From positions 1 to 19,631 of the forward strand of contig ONXX01000035.1 in assembly GCA_900321955.1 (NCBI GenBank): a stretch of DNA of 19,631 nucleotides, read 5' to 3'. Shown here in pieces: positions 13,683 to 19,631 of the stretch (position 1 is the stretch's first letter; every line of letters starts with the position of its first letter). Position numbers and translations under genes: made by a program. Origin of the DNA: an uncultured Bacillota bacterium (lineage in GTDB: Bacteria > Bacillota_I > Bacilli_A > Erysipelotrichales > Erysipelotrichaceae). Under the pieces are notes generated by a model that saw nothing but the letters and a program-made list of their open reading frames with translations, was not told the DNA's origin and did not search any database.

Positions 13683-14351
13683 ATGAAACGTATTATTTTA
13701 CTTGCGGTTTTATTATTCTGCATTGTCGGCTGTGCCTCAGCAGCCCCGTCGGAGCCTGCTTCAAAACCGGAGGCGCCGGCGCAGACCATTGAGGTGAAAG
13801 AACCTGAAGAAAGCATATTTGATAAGAGCCTGGCCCGGAATGAGGAATTTGCGCAAATCGAGCGTTCCCATCCGATCGCCGGAACAGGCAATGAATCAGC
13901 GGATCTGAATTTCGCGGATTTCGATTTTTATAATGAGATCCTGGCTAACGGCATTCCTGAAGGAGCGTACTGGCCGATCATACGGGAAATGCCCGGCACA
14001 TGGAAGTACATGCTGCAGGTCCGTCAGGACAGTTCCGGTAAGGACATGTATTTTGATGAACTTGGCTATGCCGATTTTGTGATCGATTATGACAGGGAGA
14101 TCATTTCCTTGTCTTTGCATCCGAGACTGGCAAGCGATGGCTATGAGGTCTGGGAAGAAAGCGACGAAGAAGTCGGCTATAAACCGTTTGAAGGTCTGCC
14201 GGAGAATTACGGCATCAAGCTGATCGGCAATGACTGCGTCTTATGGATCGGTGAATACTACGCCTATGAGGGCAGAGAATACGTCTATGGCGAATTGTAT
14301 ATGTCGGAAGAAAACTATGCGGTTTTCCTGATGATCAGAGGACAGCAGTAG
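13683..14351 (+). CDS. Lipoprotein of unknown function
   Basis: The product has 222 residues, with AAGGAG located at the end of the preceding gene. The signal peptide 'RIILLAVLLFCIVGC' ends in a lipobox at C17. A Pro/Ala/Glu-rich linker ('SEPASKPEAPAQ') follows, then a mature domain rich in Tyr, Trp and acidic residues. Landmarks are 'GIPEGAYWPIIREMPGTWKY', 'YADFVIDYDREIISLSLHP', 'CVLWIGEYYAYEGREYVYGE'. The regular strand pattern suggests a lipocalin- or beta-sandwich-like module. I do not recognise the family. It sits directly between a lipoprotein and a membrane protein, so the three may form one envelope unit. Confidence 0.75.
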   Translation: MKRIILLAVLLFCIVGCASAAPSEPASKPEAPAQTIEVKEPEESIFDKSLARNEEFAQIERSHPIAGTGNESADLNFADFDFYNEILANGIPEGAYWPIIREMPGTWKYMLQVRQDSSGKDMYFDELGYADFVIDYDREIISLSLHPRLASDGYEVWEESDEEVGYKPFEGLPENYGIKLIGNDCVLWIGEYYAYEGREYVYGELYMSEENYAVFLMIRGQQ

Positions 14352-14960
14352 GTGAAGGAACGTTCCGACAATATCATTAAGAAAGGCAATCGTTACAGCT
14401 GGGTCATCGAATTGCCGATGTTGAAAAATCTCTTCCTCCTTTTCGAAGTGTGGAAGGTTTTGGGCATCACCTATGTGCTGATGCTTTTTGTCACTCTTTT
14501 GATCAATCTGTTTAGTGGGGGCGGCATGGATGGAATGATTTCTGCTTCCAAAGCCTCCACGATCGTTTTGGCGATCCTGCTGGTTCTCTCGCTCCCGGCC
14601 TACTATCTGGTGACCAGAGCCAATAACGGAAAGTATACGGTCTTGTTTGAAATGGATGAAAGAGGGATCGATCATACCCAGATCAAGACCGATAAGGCAA
14701 GGGCCATGGAAGTGCTGACGATGCTGGCGGGGGAAGCTTCCGGCAACAAGACGACAAAAGGGGCCGGCATCCTTTCGGCGGCCGGCGGCAGTCTGTATTC
14801 GCCGTTTGTCTCCATCAGAGAGATCAGGACGGATCCCGAAAAGAAATTGATTCGTCTGCAAAGCCTTCTGATTTCCAATCAGGTCTATACAGAAGCAGAA
14901 GATTATGATTTTGTCTTAAACTACATTGTCGATCATTGCCCGAAAGCCCGGGTGAATTGA
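14352..14960 (+). CDS. Membrane protein with two TM segments and a cytosolic domain
   Basis: The start is a GTG at 14352, immediately after the preceding stop, with AGAGGA at 14338-14343 as ribosome site; 202 residues. Two hydrophobic segments lie at about residues 33-58 ('VLGITYVLMLFVTLLINLF') and 70-90 ('TIVLAILLVLSLPAYYLV'). The rest is a soluble, beta-rich domain ('YTVLFEMDERGIDHTQIKTD', 'IREIRTDPEKKLIRLQSLL'). That layout recalls membrane-anchored PH-like domains of Firmicutes, but this is a resemblance only. It ends the three-gene cluster and is followed by a terminator. Confidence 0.75.
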   Translation: MKERSDNIIKKGNRYSWVIELPMLKNLFLLFEVWKVLGITYVLMLFVTLLINLFSGGGMDGMISASKASTIVLAILLVLSLPAYYLVTRANNGKYTVLFEMDERGIDHTQIKTDKARAMEVLTMLAGEASGNKTTKGAGILSAAGGSLYSPFVSIREIRTDPEKKLIRLQSLLISNQVYTEAEDYDFVLNYIVDHCPKARVN

Positions 14961-14980
14961 AATCGGCAGAAAAATGTGAA

Positions 14981-15024
14981 AAGAAAAGCCCCCGTTATCA
15001 TCCTTCCGGGGGCAGTTCTTTTTT
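14981..15024 (+). terminator. Intrinsic terminator of the lipoprotein operon
   Basis: GCCCCCG (14988-14994) pairs with CGGGGGC (15007-15013) across a 12-base loop, with an A-rich flank before it and TTCTTTTTT ending at 15024. Confidence 0.8.
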
Positions 15025-15049
15025 GATTATTTAAGGGGATAAATATATA

Positions 15050-15111
15050 CGATACAACTAATTATAGGGGGCTAGTATCGGCAAGGCCTCACTTCCTTGC
15101 ATCCTTATAGT
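15050..15111. other. Hairpin-rich intergenic segment
   Basis: CGATAC (15050-15055) can pair with GTATCG (15075-15080), and GCAAGG (15081-15086) with CCTTGC (15095-15100). The TATAGGG stretch at 15063-15069 can also pair with CCTTATA (15103-15109), using one GU pair. The last helix conflicts with or knots through the first. No known riboswitch class recognised. Confidence 0.3.
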
Positions 15112-15130
15112 ACTAAAAATCTATATCAGG

Positions 15131-15160
15131 ATTATGTTTAAATTATGGTAAATTATGTTA
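15131..15160. repeat. Three imperfect 10-bp tandem repeats
   Basis: ATTATGTTTA, AATTATGGTA and AATTATGTTA follow one another at 15131, 15141 and 15151. The period matches one helical turn, and the repeats lie about 70 bases upstream of the candidate -10 at 15234-15239. They could be a regulator site or a bent upstream segment. Confidence 0.5.
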
Positions 15161-15189
15161 AATCGGCTACCGGTATAAAAAAGAGGGCA

Positions 15190-15239
15190 AAATGAAAGAC
15201 ACAGGTTCTTCTTTCATTTATGATGAAAGAGTGTATAAT
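15190..15239 (+). promoter_or_regulatory. Candidate promoter with overlapping inverted repeat
   Basis: A perfect TATAAT lies at 15234-15239, about 35 bases before the ATG of the gene at 15275. A 10-bp perfect inverted repeat, AAATGAAAGA (15190-15199) and TCTTTCATTT (15210-15219), overlaps the expected -35 position, where only a poor match (TTTCAT) is present. This layout suits an operator. Confidence 0.45.
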
Positions 15240-15274
15240 TGGAAATACTACGTTAAAAAAGGAAGCATTACACT

Positions 15275-15823
15275 ATGAACATCAAAAAAGGGATCAGACT
15301 GATTGCCATCGGCTTTCTGTTCACTCTGATCAATATAAACGTCACGGTCAATGAGCACGTGATCAATATCATGCCGGATTTTGTCGGCTGGATCCTGATC
15401 GGCATCGCCTGCACGAAGCTGGGCGATTACGTCAAGGGCAAGCCTTTCTATATGATCGGCGCCATTCTGCTTGGCATATGCAATCTGGCGATCGCTCTGG
15501 TCACTCTGTTTCTGCCGAAGATGGATATCACCATCTATAAGACAGGCGTTTCCGTCCTGACGATCATCTATGTGTTTGCCTTGCTGACACTGATCGAAAA
15601 GATCGGCAAAGACAAGGAATACAAGGATGCCGGTTCGATCCGCATCCTCAAGTATGTCTATCTGATCGTCTTTATCCTCTTCCAGGCAATGACCTTTGCG
15701 GCTTCTTATCTGCCGGTCAATGTCCTGGCCTTCATCGTTTCGATCAGCGGTCTGACAGCTTTGGTCACGGCGATCATCACGGCGGTCGTCCTGTTCAGGA
15801 TGTCGATCTTAATGGAAGATTGA
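15275..15823 (+). CDS. Polytopic membrane protein of unknown function
   Basis: The product has 182 residues with AAGGAAG upstream of the ATG. It has five or six hydrophobic segments, starting 'IRLIAIGFLFTLININV' and ending 'LTALVTAIITAVVLF'. The early motif 'INVTVNEHVINIMPDFVGWI' is typical of a family of uncharacterised Firmicute membrane proteins ('INILPDFIGY'-like). The only sizeable soluble parts are short loops and 'LIEKIGKDKEYKDAGSIRI'. It stands alone between terminators and converges on the minus-strand GH3 gene. Function unknown. Confidence 0.75.
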   Translation: MNIKKGIRLIAIGFLFTLININVTVNEHVINIMPDFVGWILIGIACTKLGDYVKGKPFYMIGAILLGICNLAIALVTLFLPKMDITIYKTGVSVLTIIYVFALLTLIEKIGKDKEYKDAGSIRILKYVYLIVFILFQAMTFAASYLPVNVLAFIVSISGLTALVTAIITAVVLFRMSILMED

Positions 15824-15830
15824 AGAAAGA

Positions 15831-15859
15831 AAAAAACAGGGCCATCCGCAGATGGCCTT
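15831..15859 (-). terminator. Intrinsic terminator shared by convergent genes
   Basis: GGCCATC (15840-15846) pairs with GATGGCC (15851-15857) across a 4-base loop. On the minus strand the stem is followed by a long T-run (the A-tract at 15831-15836 on +), so it best terminates the GH3 gene. On + it is followed by only TTTAGT and would be weaker. Confidence 0.75.
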
Positions 15860-17727
15860 TAGTATGTTATAGAATAACCTTTCGGATACAGGACCTGGCT
15901 AGAAAACGACCAGGTCTTTTCATTTTCAATCAGTTCGGGAATATTCAGCGGCAGGGATCCCTGCGGGCTTTCCTGTCCATAGAGGACCAGACCGGCGGCA
16001 AGCAGATTGAGCGGAACGGAAGGCCAGACCTCAGGCGTGTATGTTAAAGGGGGATACATCCTGGCGGCATAATAACAGGCTGCTTTGGCATCGGTCTTAT
16101 AGCGGGCGAGATCATATGGAAGCTGGCAGGACAGCAGGATCGTTTTGATGCCTCTGTCTTTGGCTTCCTTTATCGTCAGATCAAATATGTAGGCAACGGT
16201 TCCGGAAAGATCTTCTGCCGTATCCATTTGAGAGACAAGAAGGACCTTGTCTTTCTTTTTCAGTTTCGGCAGGATATTTTTACTGAAGTCCTTTTTATTT
16301 GTATCAGATGAGAAACAATAGATCTCCATATCCTCTGTTCTGGCAAGAAGTCCCTGATCGGCTAAAAGATCACGCAGATAGATCAGGCTGTTGTATTGAC
16401 CCTTGTTGGAAACTAAGACCAGAACTTTTTCCTTTTCTTTGATCGGCAAAGCGTCATTGTTTTCTACCAGGGTAATCGCCGATTTGGCGATGGCCAATCC
16501 TTCTTTTTGATGAGAGAGACTTCCGACATTGTTTGTGTGATGGATCTCACTTTCTTCAAAGAGTCCTTTGTCTTTCTTTAATTTCAGAATGCGGCGCACG
16601 GCTGCATCGATCGTCTCTTCCTTGATCTGTCCTTCTTCGACAAGATCGCAGATCATCGTGATGTAGTTTTCCAGCTTCTCTATATACAAAGGAATGGAGA
16701 CCCGCTCATTGACCGGCATCAGCAGGATGTCGCAGCCGGCGTTGATTGCCAGACGGGCCACATCTTTCTTGCTGAAGTATTTTCGTATGGCATCCATGTT
16801 GAGGGAATCGGTGATGACCACCGAGTCAAAACCAAGATCGTTTCTTAAGATGCCGCCGATGATCTTTTCGGAAAGGGTTGCCGGTAAGATCACACCCTTG
16901 TACTTTTCCTCTTCGATGGCCGGGAACTGGATATGGGCGGTCATGATTAGATCGCTTCGTTCTTCGATGCCGGCCTTGAAAGGTTCCAGTTCAAAATCAA
17001 GGATCTCTTCATAGGTCTTATCGATGCGGGGCAGGCCATAGTGGGAATCGGACGAGGTATCGCCATGGCCAGGGAAGTGTTTCAGGGTGGATAGGACGTT
17101 TTGGGAATGAAGGCCTTGGATGAAGGCTCTTGTCATATTGGCAGTCAGTTTCGGATCATCGGAGAAGGAACGGATGCCGATGACGGGGTTTTCGGGATTG
17201 TTGTTGATGTCAGCGACCGGGGCAAGGTCGAGGTTGATGCCTAGGTCGAAGAGCTCTTCGCCGATGATGGAGGCATAGCGGTATGTTGTTTCTTCCTTAT
17301 TGGCAGCACCGAGAGAAAGATTGCCCGACAGGATCGTCGAAAAAGGAATGCGGTTGATGCTGCCGCCTTCGTGGTCGATGGCAACGAATAGGGGCAGGTG
17401 TCCTGCTTCTTTGTTGACGCGTTTGATGTCGTCGATCAGTTGAATGCTCTGATCGTAAGAGACGAAATTGCCGCCGAAGAGGATGATGCCGCCAAAGCCG
17501 TTGCCGGCAATGAGTTTTGTATAGGCCTCATTCAATTCCGTGAGGTAACTGAAACAGTCATCGCTGTAGAAAGTCTCGTAGCGTATCGATGGCATCAGCA
17601 TCTGTGCCGCTTTTTCTCTTAAGGTCATTTGATCGATCATCTTGTCCGTTTCGTCTTTCTTGATAGCGCAGGAATAGAAGGACAGACTCAGAAAAAGACT
17701 GAGGACTGTCAAAAGGAATCTCTTCAT
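15859..17727 (-). CDS. nagZ: Glycoside hydrolase family 3 lipoprotein, beta-N-acetylhexosaminidase type
   Basis: The product has 622 residues. The signal peptide 'LLTVLSLFLSLSFYSC' has a lipobox at C20, so the enzyme is anchored outside. The GH3 barrel shows 'QMTLREKAAQMLMPS', 'PLFVAIDHEGG', 'NLDLAPVADI' and 'LKHFPGHGDTSSDSHYGLP', whose Asp-Ser-His loop supplies the acid/base typical of NagZ-type GH3 enzymes. 'SVVITDSLNMDAI' carries the nucleophile Asp. A C-terminal GH3_C-like alpha/beta domain follows (~residues 400-610), as in B. subtilis YbbD, of similar length. The likely role is release of N-acetylglucosamine from cell-wall fragments. The start has no Shine-Dalgarno sequence, and TACAAT lies only 6 bases upstream (plus-strand 17734-17739). 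Confidence 0.9.
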   Translation of the reverse strand: MKRFLLTVLSLFLSLSFYSCAIKKDETDKMIDQMTLREKAAQMLMPSIRYETFYSDDCFSYLTELNEAYTKLIAGNGFGGIILFGGNFVSYDQSIQLIDDIKRVNKEAGHLPLFVAIDHEGGSINRIPFSTILSGNLSLGAANKEETTYRYASIIGEELFDLGINLDLAPVADINNNPENPVIGIRSFSDDPKLTANMTRAFIQGLHSQNVLSTLKHFPGHGDTSSDSHYGLPRIDKTYEEILDFELEPFKAGIEERSDLIMTAHIQFPAIEEEKYKGVILPATLSEKIIGGILRNDLGFDSVVITDSLNMDAIRKYFSKKDVARLAINAGCDILLMPVNERVSIPLYIEKLENYITMICDLVEEGQIKEETIDAAVRRILKLKKDKGLFEESEIHHTNNVGSLSHQKEGLAIAKSAITLVENNDALPIKEKEKVLVLVSNKGQYNSLIYLRDLLADQGLLARTEDMEIYCFSSDTNKKDFSKNILPKLKKKDKVLLVSQMDTAEDLSGTVAYIFDLTIKEAKDRGIKTILLSCQLPYDLARYKTDAKAACYYAARMYPPLTYTPEVWPSVPLNLLAAGLVLYGQESPQGSLPLNIPELIENEKTWSFSSQVLYPKGYSITY

Positions 17728-17733
17728 ATTTTA

Positions 17734-17739
17734 ATTGTA
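17734..17739 (-). promoter_or_regulatory. Candidate -10 box immediately upstream of the GH3 gene
   Basis: On the minus strand this reads TACAAT, 5 of 6 to consensus, ending 6 bases before the ATG. If used, transcription would start at or near the start codon. No convincing -35 is seen, so confidence is low. Confidence 0.3.
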
Positions 17740-17773
17740 CCGTAAATGGTAAGAGGCGATGAAACGGCCAAAA

Positions 17774-17857
17774 TGTGGAAAAAATGTGGAAAAGTGTCGA
17801 AATTTAACAAATATGAGGGAAAAAGTGAGAGAAAAGTGAGAAACGGAAAGGGTGAAA
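17774..17857. repeat. Phased A-rich short repeats
   Basis: TGTGGAAAA occurs at 17774-17782 and again at 17785-17793, with a degenerate third, TGTCGAAAT, at 17795. GTGAGA follows at 17825 and 17836, also 11 bases apart, and GTGAAA at 17852. The spacing near 11 bp in an A/G-rich strand suggests intrinsic curvature or repeated binding sites upstream of the minus-strand GH3 gene. Confidence 0.45.
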
Positions 17858-17897
17858 GAAGACTATCATCATATTTGAGGAAAGAAGATGTATCCTC

Positions 17898-18003
17898 TTG
17901 TGACTTGCGAAAGAGATAACTCCCAAGTAGTACAACATTGTTCAATAGATCATCACTCCTGATTACTTTATGTAAGATGATCCGGTACTTTCCCAGGTCA
18001 CAA
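17898..18003. ncRNA. Candidate structured RNA of nested helices (strand unresolved)
   Basis: TTGTGAC (17898-17904) pairs with GTCACAA (17997-18003). Inside it, AGTAC (17929-17933) pairs with GTACT (17985-17989). Inside that, GATCATC (17948-17954) pairs with GATGATC (17976-17982), then TTAC (17963-17966) with GTAA (17972-17975) around a 5-base loop. All four helices are nested and perfect. On + the structure is followed 3 bases later by the hairpin at 18006-18033, which would act as its terminator. On - it would lie in the leader of the GH3 gene. No known riboswitch or RNA family is recognised. Confidence 0.35.
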
Positions 18004-18005
18004 AT

Positions 18006-18036
18006 AGAAAGGGACGAATGAACGTCCCTTTCTTTC
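18006..18036 (-). terminator. Intrinsic terminator of the amidohydrolase gene (usable in both directions)
   Basis: AGAAAGGGACG (18006-18016) pairs with CGTCCCTTTCT (18023-18033) across a 6-base loop. It lies about 13 bases beyond the stop of the minus-strand amidohydrolase gene. T-rich tails are present on both sides but are short. Confidence 0.65.
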
Positions 18037-18045
18037 GCTGTAAGA

Positions 18046-19631
18046 TTATTTTTTGTAGACACAGCGGCCGCCGAGGTAGGTCGCAGCAATGGAAATATCG
18101 TGTATGTGCCTTGGCTCGACACTGAACGGGTCTTCCTTCAGGACGACGAAGTCGGCGAGATAGCCTGCCGCGATCTTTCCTTTGATGTCTTCTTCAAAGC
18201 TCGCATGGGCGGAAGCGCTGGTGAAGGAATCGATGGCTTCCTTGACAGAGAAGGCCTGATTTTCAAGATATGGTCCGGTGCCGTCGATCGATGTACGGGT
18301 CACCGCGCATTCCATGCCCCGCAAGGCATCCGGCAGTTCAACCGGGGCATCCGATCCGTTGGAGACCCATAGGCCGTTGTCTTTCAGGGTCTTCCAGGAA
18401 TAGGAAGTCGAGGCCAGATCTTTGCCAACCCTGTCTTCCACGATGTGGTTGTCATAGTCAAGGAAGATGGATTGTGCATAGATGTGGGTATTCAAGCGGA
18501 TCATGCGTTCCAGCTGGTCCTGGCGGGAGATCTGACAGTGGACGATGCCGTGACGGTGGTCAGTTCTCGGATATTCATTCAAAGCCTTTTCGATGGCGTT
18601 GAGGACCTTGTCCAGGCAGGCATCGCCGATGGCATGAACGGCGACATGCATATCATGTTTATTGGCGTAGGAGATCATCTGATCGAACTGTTCATCGGTG
18701 AATAAAGAGAAACCGCAGGTGGATGGATCATCGGCGTAGGGTCTTGACAGATGGGCTGTCCGACCGCCCAGGGAACCATCGCCCAATAGCTTCAATGGTC
18801 CGATCTTGAACATCGTATCGCCTTTGCCGGAAACGTTGCCGCTTTCCACAAAGCGCTTGAATTCCTTGAGATCGGTGAAGTTGGACTGTTCGTAGACGCG
18901 GACAGTCAGCTTGCCTTCTTCTTTGAGTTCGTTGAAGGCTTCGTTGACGACTTCAAAGGGGATCTCACGGTAGACGCAATAGTCATCGCTCTGACAGGAA
19001 GTGATGCCATAGGTATTCAAAGCCCTGGATCCGGCTTCGATCATCTTCTTAAGTTCATCCTTGTCAGGAAGCGGGATGAACTGATCGACCAGGTCGATGG
19101 CGTTGTCGTAGAACAGACCGTTATCAAAATCGATGGCGCCGCCTAAAGGAGCGATCGTGTCTTTATCGATCTTGGCGATCTCCAGCACCTTGGAGTTGAC
19201 CACGCAGCAGTGACCGCAGGCCCTTGTCAGCATGATCGGCAGATCTTTGCATACGGCATCGAGGTCGTGTTTGTTTGGCATGCGCCTGACATCTTCAAAG
19301 TAGTCCTGATTCCAGCCGCGGCCTCTGACCCAGGCGCCATTGGAGAAATCATGTTCCTTAATAAAATCAGACAGATACTCCATCATTCCCTGTAAGGAAG
19401 AGGTGTTCTCGTTGAGCTTGGCCATGATCAGTGACTGGCCGAAGTTGAGCAGATGCATATGGGAATCGTTGAAGCCGGCACAGACAAAGTGACCGTGCAG
19501 GTCGACTTTTTCACAGTCGTTTAATTCCGGAATCTGATCGTATACTTCTTCGATCTTTGTATCATTGACCAGAAAGGCTTTCGCAAAGCCTTCCCCGGTA
19601 TAGACCTTGGCATTCAGGTACAGCTTGGCGA
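18046..19631 (-). CDS. YtcJ-like metal-dependent amidohydrolase (5' end off window)
   Basis: The frame stays open past the internal ATG at 19458 to the right edge, so the start lies outside; 527 complete residues are visible. The extra N-terminal part reads sensibly: 'AKLYLNAKVYTGEGFAKAFL' (small beta sandwich) through to 'GFNDSHMHLL', which holds the HxH metal motif split by the 19458 start. Further landmarks are 'RGRGWNQDYF', 'KLLGDGSLGGRTA', 'VAVHAIGDACLDKVLNAIE', 'HGIVHCQI', 'WVSNGSDAPVELPDALRGM' and the C-terminal 'AAGYLADFVVLKEDPF'. These are typical of the Amidohydro_3/YtcJ group, cytosolic hydrolases of N-acyl or cyclic amides whose substrates are mostly unknown. It is followed by its own terminator. 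Confidence 0.88.
   Translation of the reverse strand, partial: AKLYLNAKVYTGEGFAKAFLVNDTKIEEVYDQIPELNDCEKVDLHGHFVCAGFNDSHMHLLNFGQSLIMAKLNENTSSLQGMMEYLSDFIKEHDFSNGAWVRGRGWNQDYFEDVRRMPNKHDLDAVCKDLPIMLTRACGHCCVVNSKVLEIAKIDKDTIAPLGGAIDFDNGLFYDNAIDLVDQFIPLPDKDELKKMIEAGSRALNTYGITSCQSDDYCVYREIPFEVVNEAFNELKEEGKLTVRVYEQSNFTDLKEFKRFVESGNVSGKGDTMFKIGPLKLLGDGSLGGRTAHLSRPYADDPSTCGFSLFTDEQFDQMISYANKHDMHVAVHAIGDACLDKVLNAIEKALNEYPRTDHRHGIVHCQISRQDQLERMIRLNTHIYAQSIFLDYDNHIVEDRVGKDLASTSYSWKTLKDNGLWVSNGSDAPVELPDALRGMECAVTRTSIDGTGPYLENQAFSVKEAIDSFTSASAHASFEEDIKGKIAAGYLADFVVLKEDPFSVEPRHIHDISIAATYLGGRCVYKK

Noticed and set aside
14241..14861. 206-aa open frame on the minus strand
   Set aside because: It overlaps the lipoprotein and membrane protein genes, whose signal peptide, TM segments and ribosome sites show that + is the coding strand.
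17774..17793. Possible DnaA boxes and replication origin
   Set aside because: Two loose matches (TTTTCCACA on minus) only; no dnaA/dnaN genes and no unwinding region, so not an origin.
17898..18003. T-box, c-di-GMP or other known riboswitch
   Set aside because: The T-box core motif and conserved c-di-GMP riboswitch bases are absent on both strands; kept only as an unassigned structure.
17724..18122. 132-aa open frame on the minus strand in the spacer
   Set aside because: It runs through a terminator and overlaps the amidohydrolase end; Phe/Leu/Ser-rich translation without a motif or ribosome site.
1..19631. CRISPR array, tRNA or rRNA genes, insertion sequences
   Set aside because: No evenly spaced identical repeats, no tRNA cloverleaf or CCA-like end, no transposase frame and no terminal inverted repeats were seen.

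Overview
The window looks like a low-to-medium GC Firmicute, most likely an Erysipelotrichaceae-type gut anaerobe. This rests on the partial BTAD-type regulator at the left edge, the companion protein with an 'RVQHRQNSSWQG' core, A/G-rich Shine-Dalgarno (SD) sites, intrinsic terminators, and lipoproteins with short signal peptides. The placement comes from style and remembered family distribution, not from a marker gene.

Layout. (1) Positions 1-951 hold the 3' end of a BTAD-family regulator and a small conserved cytosolic protein. (2) Positions 1000-12230, all on + and tightly packed, form an expanded version of the enterobacterial yhf cluster (yhfS/T/U/php/W/X/Y/Z), whose pathway is, to my knowledge, unknown. 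The order is: yhfZ regulator, a strong promoter overlapped by an inverted repeat, a zinc-ribbon membrane protein, a frameshifted yhfY-like PRD gene, yhfT transporter, yhfU, php copy 1, yhfX, a compact amidase-signature protein, yhfS copy 1, yhfW, php copy 2, yhfS copy 2, terminator. (3) Positions 12231-13000 contain a 69-aa orphan protein flanked by hairpins and a spacer with mutually exclusive hairpins. (4) Positions 13169-14960 are a three-gene envelope operon (two lipoproteins and a two-TM protein). (5) Positions 15275-15823 encode a polytopic membrane protein. (6) On the minus strand are a GH3 lipoprotein (NagZ/YbbD type, 15859-17727) and the 3' part of a YtcJ-like amidohydrolase (18046 to beyond the right edge). 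Between these two lies a hairpin-rich spacer that may encode a structured RNA.

How the genes may work together. The yhf block has the parts of a self-contained small-molecule pathway: importer-like membrane protein (YhfT) with partner (YhfU), metal-dependent hydrolases (two PHPs), a Ser-Ser-Lys amidase-like protein, a fold-type-III PLP enzyme (YhfX), two fold-type-I PLP enzymes (YhfS), and a DeoB-like metalloenzyme (YhfW) that in its known relatives handles phosphosugars. The parts suggest uptake and processing of an amino compound carrying an amide, lactone or phosphoester and a sugar-phosphate-like moiety. That is inference: no substrate can be read from the sequence. The duplicated php/yhfS pair, the added amidase and the N-terminally extended second YhfS distinguish this locus from the E. 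coli version and are the best candidates here for undescribed biology.
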